Shown here: piece after piece, positions 54,062 to 62,936 of the stretch
Layout: every line of letters starts with the position of its first letter
How positions within the stretch are numbered: position 1 is the first letter of the stretch
Source: CAIWHR01 sp963741355
GTDB lineage: Bacteria > Pseudomonadota > Gammaproteobacteria > Burkholderiales > Casimicrobiaceae
Direction of reading: 5' to 3'
Assembly: GCA_963741355.1 (NCBI GenBank)
Contig: CAVUIG010000024.1
Span: forward strand, 1 to 64,000
DNA: 64,000 nucleotides
Made by a program: the position numbers and the translations under genes
The notes under the pieces: generated by a model
Told to the model about the DNA's origin: nothing
Seen by the model: only the letters and a program-made list of their open reading frames with translations
Databases searched by the model: none

Positions 54062-55168
54062 ATGTCGAACCTCGCCGCCGCGGGGCATTTGCTGCGCGCC
54101 ACCACGCAGCTCCCCGTCTCCTCGTATTGCGATCCCGCCGTCTACGACGCCGAGCAGCGGCTGCTGTTCGCGCGCGCGCCCGGCTACGTCGGCCATGAGC
54201 TGATGGTCCCCGAGCCCGGCGACTATCAGGCGCTCGAGTGGCGCGACAACGCGCAGGCGCTCATCCGCAACGCCGCCGGCATCGAGCTCGTCTCGAACAT
54301 CTGCCGCCACCGGCAGGCGATCATGCTGAAGGGCCGCGGCAACGTGCCCAACATCGTCTGCCCGATCCATCGCTGGACCTACGATCTCAAAGGCGAGCTC
54401 CTCGGCGCGCCGCATTTCGCCGACAAGCCGTGCCTCAACCTCGGCCGCTCGCCCTTGCAGAACTGGAACGGCCTGCTGTTCGACGGACCGCGCGACGTTG
54501 GCGCCGATCTCGCGCGCCTCGGCGTGCACGGCTTCGACTTCTCGAGCCACGTGCTCGACCGCGTCGAGATCCACGAGTGCAACTACAACTGGAAGAGCTT
54601 CATCGAGGTCTACCTCGAGGACTACCACGTCGTCCCGTTCCACCCGGGCCTCGGCAATTTCGTCACCTGCGAGGACCTCAAGTGGGAATTCGCGCCGTGG
54701 GCATCGCTGCAGACGGTCGGCGTCACGAGCCTGCGCAAGGCGGGCACGAAGACCTACGAGCGCTGGCACAAGGCGGTGCTCGATTATTACCGCGGCGAGA
54801 TGCCGAAGCAGGGCGCGATCTGGCTCACGTACTACCCGAACATCATGCTCGAGTGGTATCCGCACGTGCTCGTGATCAGCACGCTGATCCCGCGCGGCGT
54901 CGACCGGACGACCAACGTCGTCGAGTTCTATTACCCCGAGGACATCGCGTACTTCGAGCGCGAGTTCGTCGAGGCCGAGCAGGCGGCGTACATGGAGACC
55001 GCGCGCGAGGACGACGAGATCGCCGAGCGGATGGACGCCGGCCGCAACGCGCTGTACCGGATGGGACGCAGCGAGGAAGGCCCCTACCAGTCGCCGATGG
55101 AAGACGGCATGCAGCATTTCCACGAGTTCCTGCGGCGCGAGCTCGACAGTCACATCGTGCCGCGCTGA
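54062..55168 (+). CDS. Rieske-type ring-hydroxylating oxygenase alpha subunit
   Basis: ATG 54062 with AAGGAAAGG upstream gives 368 residues, intact. The Rieske 2Fe-2S ligands are CRHRQAIMLKGRG and VCPIHRW (C-x-H and C-x2-H). The mononuclear iron site is NYNWKSFIEVYLEDYHVVPF with H-x4-H (DYHVVPFH) and a C-terminal acidic region. It resembles alpha subunits of aromatic or quaternary-amine oxygenases found beside xseB in many betaproteobacteria. No reductase or beta subunit is adjacent. The substrate is unknown. Confidence 0.9.
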   Translation: MSNLAAAGHLLRATTQLPVSSYCDPAVYDAEQRLLFARAPGYVGHELMVPEPGDYQALEWRDNAQALIRNAAGIELVSNICRHRQAIMLKGRGNVPNIVCPIHRWTYDLKGELLGAPHFADKPCLNLGRSPLQNWNGLLFDGPRDVGADLARLGVHGFDFSSHVLDRVEIHECNYNWKSFIEVYLEDYHVVPFHPGLGNFVTCEDLKWEFAPWASLQTVGVTSLRKAGTKTYERWHKAVLDYYRGEMPKQGAIWLTYYPNIMLEWYPHVLVISTLIPRGVDRTTNVVEFYYPEDIAYFEREFVEAEQAAYMETAREDDEIAERMDAGRNALYRMGRSEEGPYQSPMEDGMQHFHEFLRRELDSHIVPR

Positions 55169-55244
55169 GACGACGCCCGCGGGGCGGGGCCGCATCGCTC
55201 GCTACCGCCTTCGGTTCGCTGCATCCGTTTTCGAGGAGAGTCCT

Positions 55245-55391
55245 TTGAAGCCTGCCTGGAGCGGCGTTTTCCCCGCCGTGACGACACAGTTCCGCGAGGA
55301 TCTCTCGCTCGACATCGACGCCACCGCAAAGGTGATGGAAGCGCTGATCCGCCGTGGAGTGCTTGCGCCGTCGTCGAATCCCAAGCAGTAG
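55245..55391 (+). pseudogene. Truncated N-terminus of a dihydrodipicolinate synthase-family protein
   Basis: TTG 55245, preceded by GAGGAGAG, reads LKPAWSGVFPAVTTQFREDL, then SLDIDATAKVMEALIRRGV. This is the start of a DapA-like TIM barrel (GVFPAVTTQF, VMEALI). After about 40 residues the homology stops (APSSNPKQ, TAG). The active-site lysine and the rest of the roughly 300-residue barrel are absent. The break lies at the border with the multicopper-oxidase block, which suggests an insertion or deletion at this point. Confidence 0.65.
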
Positions 55392-55426
55392 CGGCGCGAG
55401 CGGCCAGCCGCAGTCCCGAAGAAATA

Positions 55427-55448
55427 GGGGAGGGATTTCTCCCTCCCC
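55427..55448 (-). terminator. Terminator-like hairpin after the FN3 remnant (copy of 57780-57801)
   Basis: On the minus strand GGGGAGGG-AGAAAT-CCCTCCCC is followed by TATTTCTTC. It has the same stem as the terminator after the larger oxidase, with a weaker T-run. Confidence 0.7.
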
Positions 55449-55476
55449 TCCCCCTTGCAACGCGAACTACCGACTT

Positions 55477-55655
55477 ACGGTGTGGTCACCGTGGCGACAC
55501 TCGACCACGCGGAAACACCGAGCGCATTGACGGCCTGGATCCTGTAGCTGTAGGTCGTCCGCCTCGTCACCCCGTTGTCCTGGTACGTGGTCGTGTTGGC
55601 CGCGATCGCCGTCGTCACGTTCGCCCAGCCTGCCGCGGCGGGTCCGCAATCGTCG
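55477..55655 (-). pseudogene. Orphan C-terminal half of an FN3 domain
   Basis: Reads CGPAAAGWANVTTAIAANTT, then TYQDNGVTRRTTYSYRIQAV and NALGVSAWSSVATVTTP, TAA. It is almost the same as the last FN3 domain of the larger oxidase (57824 to about 57995). It directly follows the stop of the smaller oxidase, in a different frame. It is either a remnant of lost FN3 repeats or, if a one-base error hides it, the true C-terminus of the smaller oxidase. Confidence 0.75.
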
Positions 55656-55664
55656 CGCCCTGAA

Positions 55665-57752
55665 TCAGGCGACGACGAGCGGCCGCATCATGTCGTGCTC
55701 CTCGTGCTCGAGGATGTGGCAGTGCCACACGTACTCGTTGCCGCCGGTGCGCGGGCTCGCGGGAACTGTGAACGGCAGACCGTGCGGGCGGCAGGTCGAA
55801 CTTCATGATCACTCGCGTCACCTCGCCCGGATTCATCCGCACGGTCTCCTTCCAGCCGAGCTCGTTCGGGTCGGGAGCGAGCGGCGGGCCCGTAAGTTCG
55901 GCGCGCCGCCCGTGTACCGCTTGACGTTGAACGGCTGGCGCGAGAGCACCTGCACGTTCACGAGATGGAAGTGCATCGGGTGCGTGTCGCCCGTCAGGTT
56001 GAGGATCTCCCAGACCTCGGTCGCCCCGGCCGCCACGTTCTCGGTCGGCGCCGAATCGTACGCGCGACCGAACTCGGGCATGTCGAATTCGAGTCGGGCG
56101 GAACCGACGGAGCGTCCGTGCCGAGCCTCTGGATCAGCCGCCCGAAGTCGTCGACCTCCTCGTTGAGCGTGAGCCGGCGGACCGGCACGCCGGCGGGAAT
56201 CGGCGTCGGGATCCCGGGCGTCTGCGCGACGATGAACGGATCGCCGGGATTCTGCAGGTTCGTCGCCGGGAGCGAAATCGGCGCATCGGCGGGACCGACA
56301 CGAGCCTTCACGCGGATCTGCAGGAGCGTGCGCGTGTTCGGGCTCGAGCCGGGGAGCGACGACGGCGTCTTCGGATTCTGCGGATAGTAGTCGTTGTCCG
56401 CGTCGCCGACGGGGAACGGTGCGGGCGCGTCGTTGTAGAGGATCAACACCGCGCCCGCGTGCACGTTGCGGAAGTCGACGATGAGGTCCGCGCGCTCGGC
56501 GGGCCCCAGCAGCAGCTGTGGCTGCTTCGGGCCGTTCAGCATCACCGGCGCAGGCAGGAACCCCCCCTCGCTCGCGATCTGGACGAAGGCGGGGCCGGCC
56601 TCGCTCGCGCTTGGCTCGGTTGCGTCGACGCCCTGCTTGCCCTTCGCGTAGACGAGGCGCGGATTGAGGAACCGTGCGCCGCAGGCGTTGAGCAGGCGAA
56701 AGCGGTATTGCCGCTGCTCGAGCTCGAGGAACGGAGAAACAGCGCCGTTGACGAGGATCGTGTCGCCGAAGAACTCCGGCACGCACGACACCGGCGGCAG
56801 CGGCAGTCCGCCGCTTTCCACGGGCCACAGCGCGGGCTCATAAACATGCGCATACCAGAGGTCGCCGGGCCGCGAGTTCGGCATGACGGTCGACCATGTG
56901 GGGTCTTTCGACGCCATCGCGGCGGCGGTGTCGACGAAGATCTTGTCCTGGAAGACGAGGTACTTCGTCCGCGGATCGAGCGGCCCCGGAAGACTCCACG
57001 GCGCGCCGCCCAGCGTCAGCGTTTCGTAGTCGTCGTAGATCACGTAGGCTGACGCGATGCCGGCATAGGCGTTGAGGCGCGTGATGCCGAGCGCGTGATC
57101 GTGATACCACAGCATGCGCGCGCCCTGGTCGTTCGGGTAGTAGTACTCGGCCTGCCCGGGTGCAAGGGACGGATTGATCGTCTTGTAGATTGCGCCGCCG
57201 GACCCCGCGCTCGCGCCGTAGTCGCCATCAGAGTCGAACCACGAGTGCGGGCCGCCGTCGCTCAGCCACGGCACGAGTCCGCCGTGCAGGTGGATCGTCG
57301 CCATGTTCGACGCCTGGCCGTCCTCGGCTCCCATGATCGTGCTGTCGACCGGCAGAATGTGCGCTCCCGGCAGGTTGTTCGTCGCGGTGATCTGCACCGG
57401 CGTTCCGCGCTTCACGGCGATGATGCTGCCGAGGTGCCGGTTCGCGCCCGCGCCGATGTTGCTCGCGCGATAGCCCCAGAGGCGCGTGGGATTGGGCAGG
57501 TTCGGGTGCAGCTGGTCCTCGAACTGCTCGATGCTGATCGAGTAGTGCGTCGCGGCGCCGGTTGCGTAATTGATGACGCCGTCGCTGGCGGCGAGTGGAA
57601 TGCCGCCCGCGGTCACGTCGCGCAGAGGCTGCACGAACTTCGGCAGGCTCTGGCTGTGCGAGTACGCCCAGACCGGCTGCCAGCGGCCCGCCTAACATCA
57701 GGCCGGCGCCGATCGCGGCGGAGGTCTTGATGAACTCCCTTCGCGATGTCAT
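55665..57752 (-). CDS. Tat-exported multicopper oxidase (CotA/bilirubin-oxidase-like), frameshifted
   Basis: ATG 57752, with GGAG upstream, starts a twin-arginine signal: SRREFIKTSAAIGAGLMLGG. After a break near 57695 the body continues. Copper sites are ATIHLHGGLVPW, LWYHDHALGITRLNAYAG, THPMHFHLVNVQVL and VWHCHILEHEEHDMM, so all type 1, 2 and 3 ligands are present, with a Met axial ligand. Further breaks fall near 56105, 55880 and 55790. About 695 residues. It is a periplasmic or extracellular four-electron O2-reducing oxidase. It lies directly behind a terminator (57772-57801), which leaves only about 20 bp for a promoter. Confidence 0.88.
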
Positions 57753-57771
57753 TGCTGTCTCCTCGAGTCTG

Positions 57772-57801
57772 AAAAAAAAGGGGAGGGATTCCTCCCTCCC
57801 C
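57772..57801 (-). terminator. Rho-independent terminator between the two oxidase genes
   Basis: On the minus strand GGGGAGGG-AGGAAT-CCCTCCCC is followed by eight T (57772-57779). It stands 23 bp after the stop of the larger oxidase and 20 bp before the start of the smaller one. Confidence 0.9.
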
Positions 57802-57823
57802 TCTTGTCTCCCTTACCGCCTCC

Positions 57824-60800
57824 CTACGGCGTCGTGACTGTCGCCACGGCCGACCAGGCGGAAGCACCGAGCACATTGACGGCCTGGATCCGGTAGCTGT
57901 AGGTCGTCCTCTTCGCCACTCCGTTGTCCTGGAAGGTCGTGGCGTTGGCGGCTACCGTGGTCGTTACGTTGGCCCAGGCGCCTGCGGGACCGCAGGTGGT
58001 GAGCGTCGTGCCCGTGCAGCGTTGGATCGTGAAGCTCGTCTCGTTGTTGGCGTTGTCGTTCCAGCTCAGCACGACGGCACGGTTGTTGCCGTTCAGCGCC
58101 ACGCCTGCGCCTGCGAGACTGGACGGCGCAGCGGGCGGAGCTGCGACACCGACGGTAGTCAGCGCAGAAGCCGACGACGTTGCGCCATTGACCGCCGTTA
58201 CCCGATAGACGTACGTAGGCGGACCGGGTGGCGACGCGGGCACGGTGGCATCCGTGTAAGTCACGGTGTTTGCCGCGAGCGTCGGCGCGAGCACAGTCCA
58301 CGTGACGCTGTCCAGCGAGCGCTCGACCTTGTAGTTCGCCTCGTTGTTCGCGTTGTCGGTCCAGCTGAGGCGAACCGACGTGGCGCTGAGCAGCGAGCCG
58401 TTCAGGTTGGTCGGCGTTGCGATGCTGGTCGTCACCGAAGCCGTGTTCGAGTAGCCGGATGACGTTGCACCGTTGACAGCCTTGACCTGATACGCGTACG
58501 TGTTACCCGTCACGACGGTGTTGTCGTTGAAGGTCATCGCACCGGTCGAACCGTGCGCACCGACCGAGCTGAGCGATCGAAAGCGCCGCCGTTGACGGCC
58601 CGCTCGATGATGAAGCCGGTTTCGTTGGTGCTGTTGTCGGTCCAGCTGAGCCGCACCTGCGTCGCCGACATCACCGCCGCCGTGAGGCCCGTGGGCGCTG
58701 CGGGGACTGCGCCGGCCGCGGTCGTGAGAGTCACCACGTTCGACCATGGCGAAGCGCCGGCCGCGTTGAATGCCTGGACGCGGTAGTAGTACTTGGTGTT
58801 CGACTGCGTCGAGGTGTCGGCGATCGACGTCGCATTGGCCTTGGCCGTGAAGGCCTTCAGGTTCTGCGAGAAGCTGCTGTTCGTCGCCCGCTGGACCGTA
58901 AAGCCGACTTCGTTGGCGGGATTGCCGAGCGTCGTCGCGGGGAAGGTGCTGGTGGCAAAGCTCCACGGCGTAGCGTCGACCCACGTGAGTCCGACTGCCG
59001 GCGCCGGCGCGGCCGGAGCGGCCGCCAAGACAGTCGGCGCCGCCGGGATCGTGCTCGTCACCTGGAACTCGATGGGCCGCATCATGTCGTTCTCTTCGTG
59101 GCCCAGCAGGTGACAGTGCCACACGTACTCCCAATTGAAGTTGTTGAGCGCGTTGACGATCGTCACGGGGTTCCCCAGCGGGTCGATGTTCGTGAACTGC
59201 CCCGTCGAGCCGAGCGGCATCGTCACGTCCAGCGGGCGAATGCTGTCGGGGAGCCCGAAGGGAAGCTTCGGCGTCGTCGGCCGCATCGCGACGATGATGT
59301 CTTCGAGCGGGTTCATGCGGACGGTTTCCTTCCAGCCCACCTCGTTCGGGTCGGGATTCCGGATCGCCCCGTCCCAGCCCACGCGGTTGATCACCTGCAC
59401 GTTGAACAGGTGGAAGTGGATCGCGTGCGTGTCGACGCCGTTGTGGGTGATCTTCCAGATCTGGGTGCCGTCACCGAGCGTTGGCGGCGCGATCGACGCC
59501 GAGGGTGCGAAGAACTCGGTCGTCGGATCGATGTAGCCCAAGGGGATCGTCGTCTGGTTGCCGCCATTGGTGAACGGCACCTCGACGCCCAGCGTGGCGT
59601 TCATCCGCCCGTAGTCGAGCTCGAAGAGCTCCTGGATGGCCTTCGATCCCATGGCGAGCGTCAGCGGCGGCGCTGCCGCACCAAGCGGCGTGAACGTCAA
59701 GGACGTGTTCGCGATTCCCGAGAGGTTCGCGCCGGGAACATCGACGACAGCTCGTACCATAGGCCGAGTTGTAAGCGGCCTGCGGCACGATGATCGGATC
59801 CTGCGACGCCGCGAAGGCGGCGGGCAGGCCCGCAGCCGGCAGCCGGAGCCGACAGCGCGGCCAGAAAGACCGGGTCGACGTAGTCGTTGTCGGCAGCGGC
59901 AATCACCCCCGAAGAGGTTCCGTTGACCACGATCTGCATGATCGTCCGGGTGTTGGGGCCCATACCCTGGCAGTGTCGTCGGTGCGCCACCGGTGGCGGT
60001 TTGGTCCACCGGGTTGCCCGTGAAGTAGTCGAGGCGCTGGTCGGCCGCCGGTATCGGCGCGGGCGAGTCGTTGTAGAGGATCAGCGTCTTGCCGGCGAAG
60101 TTGGTGAAGTCGACGATGACGTCCGCACGTTCGGCCGGCCCGAGGAGCAATGCATGCTCCTGGACACTCAGCACCACGATGTCCTTGCGGTTGTAGGTGT
60201 AGTTGACCGGCTGGTTGGGGATCACCGCCGGCGCCGGCAGGATCCCGGCCTCGGTGCCGATCTGGACCATCGCCGGACCCCGCGTCGTCGGATCGGGCAC
60301 GCCGCCGGTACGGTCGTCGAAAGTGAAGTTGAGTCCGGGGGTGTACCACCAGTCCGGGAACGGCGTGATCGCGTGCTGGCTGTTGTTGAACGGCACCATC
60401 TTGACTTCGGTGCAGTTCGCGGGAGGCACCGCGCGTTGTCGGTGCACAGCACCGCCCCCGTGGTGCCGGCCGTGGTCGGCGCCGTTTTGTCGGCCGCGAC
60501 GAACAGCGACAGGTTCCAGAACCGGTCATTCGCCGCGTTCAGGATGCGGAGTTGGTACTTCGTCGGATCCACGGTCAAGGTCGGATACGCCTTGCCGTTG
60601 ACGACCGGCGTGTCCATGAACGCTTCCGGCACCAGCGACGGGTTCGGCGTCCCGGGAATCTCGGGCGGCTCGCCGGGCGATCCGAAGTACGGATTGGGCA
60701 GCGTTCCGTGGTTCAGCAGACCGGTGAACGGCGGCCAGAACCACAGCGCGTAGTCCCAGCGGCCCATTGCGTTGGCGCCGGAGGCGTCCCACGGATTCTG

Positions 60801-62043
60801 GTTGGGCATGTAGACGTGGGGGAACCACAGACTTCCCTGCGTTTGGCCCCATGGCTTCGACGGATCGCACCACGTGGGATCCGTGGCGAACGTGCCGTCC
60901 CCCAAGGTTGTTCCGCCGCAGGTCGAGCGCAGGAGGCGCGCCATGCACAAATGTCCTGTCCTGGATGACGAGCGGGATCATGTGCGGCAGGTCGGAAAGC
61001 GTACCCGGCACGCCGGTGGTGGCAAGCAATGCTTCCTCGGCCGGGTCATAGAGGAGATAGCCGGCGGCCTCGCCCGCGTACACGTTGAGGCGGGTGATGC
61101 CGTACGCGTGGTCGTGGTAGAACATCAGCCGGCCGCTCTGCTGGTTCGGCCAGTAGAACGTCATCGAATTGCCGGACGAAAGGTTCATATCGGGCACGTC
61201 CTGCGTGCTGACGCCCCTCTTGAGCGGCGCCGTTTCGCCAGAGGGCGTTACCCACTGGTGCGGCGTTCCGTCGCTGACCCACGGGGTGAAGCCGCCGTGG
61301 AGGTGCAGCGTGGCGCGGTTCTGCGGATAGTTGGTCCCGTCCGGGCCCGTGCCGGCCCCCATGACGGACGTGTCCGTCGGGATGAACAGGTTGCCGTTCG
61401 CTCCCGCCGGAAGGTTGTTGGTGAACTTGATCCGCGTCGGCGGCCCCTTCGTGGCCACGATCACGGGACCCAGATAGCTCGGCGGCGGCAGGGACGATAC
61501 GCATAGCCGCACGTCGGATCGGCGCGCAGGGCAGTTTCGCCGGTCGATAATGTTCGTTTGCCTGTATCCGCGCAGCTTGGTTGGTATTTGCCCGAGATCG
61601 GTGTGGAAGTTCCACGTGTATTCGATCAGCTCGATCTCGTAGTAGTCGGAGTCCGGAAACGTCACCTTGTCCGGCGTGGCAATCAGATCCTTCAGGTCCG
61701 GCAGGGTGTCCAAGAACTTGCGCATTGTTGGCGGGCTGAAGGCCCAGTTCGGGACTCCACCGAAGTAGTCGGGGACCAGCGCCCCGGTCAACGGGTCGGT
61801 CACGAGCGCCGCGGCCGCGGGCAAACCGGCCGCAGTGGCAGCGGCCTTCGCGGCCTTGAGTCGATCCGCCGCGGCCTGCCTCTGCGCGGGCTTGATCTTC
61901 TGCGCCACCGCCTGCGCCGACGACATCTGCTGGAGCTTCGGATCGGGCTTCGTCGCTAGGGTGCTGCCGGGGGCGGTAATCAACCCGGCAGCGACCAGCG
62001 TCATCACCAGGCGAGAAAGTGTCGAGACTTTGGGCGTGCTCAT
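57824..62043 (-). CDS. Very large secreted multicopper oxidase with four FN3 domains, frameshifted
   Basis: ATG 62043 starts a signal peptide (VMTLVAAGLITAPGSTLATK). The oxidase part spans about 60% of some 1,400 residues. Copper motifs are ATLHLHGGFTPW, MFYHDHAYGITRLNVYAG, THAIHFHLFNVQVI and VWHCHLLGHEENDMM. Four FN3 domains follow: VGFTVQRATNSSF to YYYRVQAFNAAGASPWSN; VRLSWTDNSTNETGFIIERA; VRLSWTDNANNEANYKVERS; AVVLSWNDNANNETSFTIQR to ATVTTP. Breaks occur near 60920, 60430, 59980, 59770 and 58570. MCO-FN3 architecture of this size suggests a cell-surface enzyme. Metal (Mn, Fe, Cu) or phenol oxidation are candidates; the substrate is not determined. A two-component system lies upstream. Confidence 0.88.
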
Positions 62044-62211
62044 GATTCTTCTCCCTTTGCGTCAACAGTAGCGGCCGCGGCTTCCGCGCGACCGGAGTTG
62101 TGAGAGCCGCGAGCGCCGATCAATCAACCGGCGGCTCCTTACGACCCCTGATGCCCGAAGCTACGCTCGCCGCCCAGGGGCGACCATCCTCTGGACGAAG
62201 GGGTTCGAGCG

Positions 62212-62239
62212 AAATAAAGGGCCATGTGGAATGGCCCTT
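62212..62239 (-). terminator. Rho-independent terminator after the two-component system
   Basis: AAGGGCCAT-TCCAC-ATGGCCCTT (62217-62239), followed by TATTTC on the minus strand, lies 32 bp past the response-regulator stop. It separates that operon from the oxidase gene, whose promoter must lie in 62044-62211; none was identified there. Confidence 0.85.
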
Positions 62240-62270
62240 GAGGAGGGGGCCGGACTGGCCCGGGATCGGT

Positions 62271-62936
62271 TCAGCGCGGCGGCGAGCGCTGGTCCGTCAG
62301 GCCTGCGCGCATCGCGAAGGTGGCGGCCTGGACTCGGTTCTCGAGATGCAGTTTCTCGAGGATGTTCTTGAGGTGATTCTTGACCGTGTTCTCCGCGATA
62401 GAGAGGTGCGCGGCGATCTCCTTGTTGCTCGCACCCTGGGCCACCCGGTCGAGCACCTCGCGCTCGCGCAAAGTCAGAGCGGCATCGGGGGCCGGCGCCC
62501 GCTCACTCGTCTGGCGCGCGAACTCGGCAAGGAGTTGCGCCGCCATCACCCGCGAGACCGAGGCCTCGCCGCGCACGACCCCGCGCAACGTGCTGGCGAG
62601 CGCGCGCGGATCGATCTTCTTCAGAAGGTATCCCAGCGCCCCGGCTTTGACCGCCTCGAACAGGTTGTGCTCCTCGTCGGACACCGTGAGGATGATGACC
62701 TTCACGTAAGGAATCTCCGCCTTGATCAGGCGCGTGGCCTCGATGCCGTCCATGACCGGCATGGACACATCCATCAGGATCACGTCCGGCATCAGCTCCC
62801 GCGCCATTTCCAGGGCCTGGCGGCCATCAGCGGCCTCCCCGACCACCTCGAAATCGGCCTCGGCCGCGAGGAACGTCGCCACCCCGTGTCGGAAGAACGT
62901 GTGGTCGTCGGCGAGAAGGACGCGAATGCGGGTCAT
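62271..62936 (-). CDS. NarL/FixJ-family response regulator
   Basis: ATG 62936 gives 221 residues, intact. The receiver has the acidic pair in VLLADDHTFFRHGVATFLA, phospho-acceptor Asp56 in DVILMDVSMPVMDG, a conserved Thr in VIILTVSDEEHN and Lys in GYLLKKIDP. The C-terminal LuxR-type HTH is LTLREREVLDRVAQGASNKE and IAAHLSIAENTVKNHLKNIL. Its start overlaps the kinase stop (ATGA). It is predicted to control nearby genes, with the oxidases as the obvious candidates. Confidence 0.95.
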   Translation of the reverse strand: MTRIRVLLADDHTFFRHGVATFLAAEADFEVVGEAADGRQALEMARELMPDVILMDVSMPVMDGIEATRLIKAEIPYVKVIILTVSDEEHNLFEAVKAGALGYLLKKIDPRALASTLRGVVRGEASVSRVMAAQLLAEFARQTSERAPAPDAALTLREREVLDRVAQGASNKEIAAHLSIAENTVKNHLKNILEKLHLENRVQAATFAMRAGLTDQRSPPR

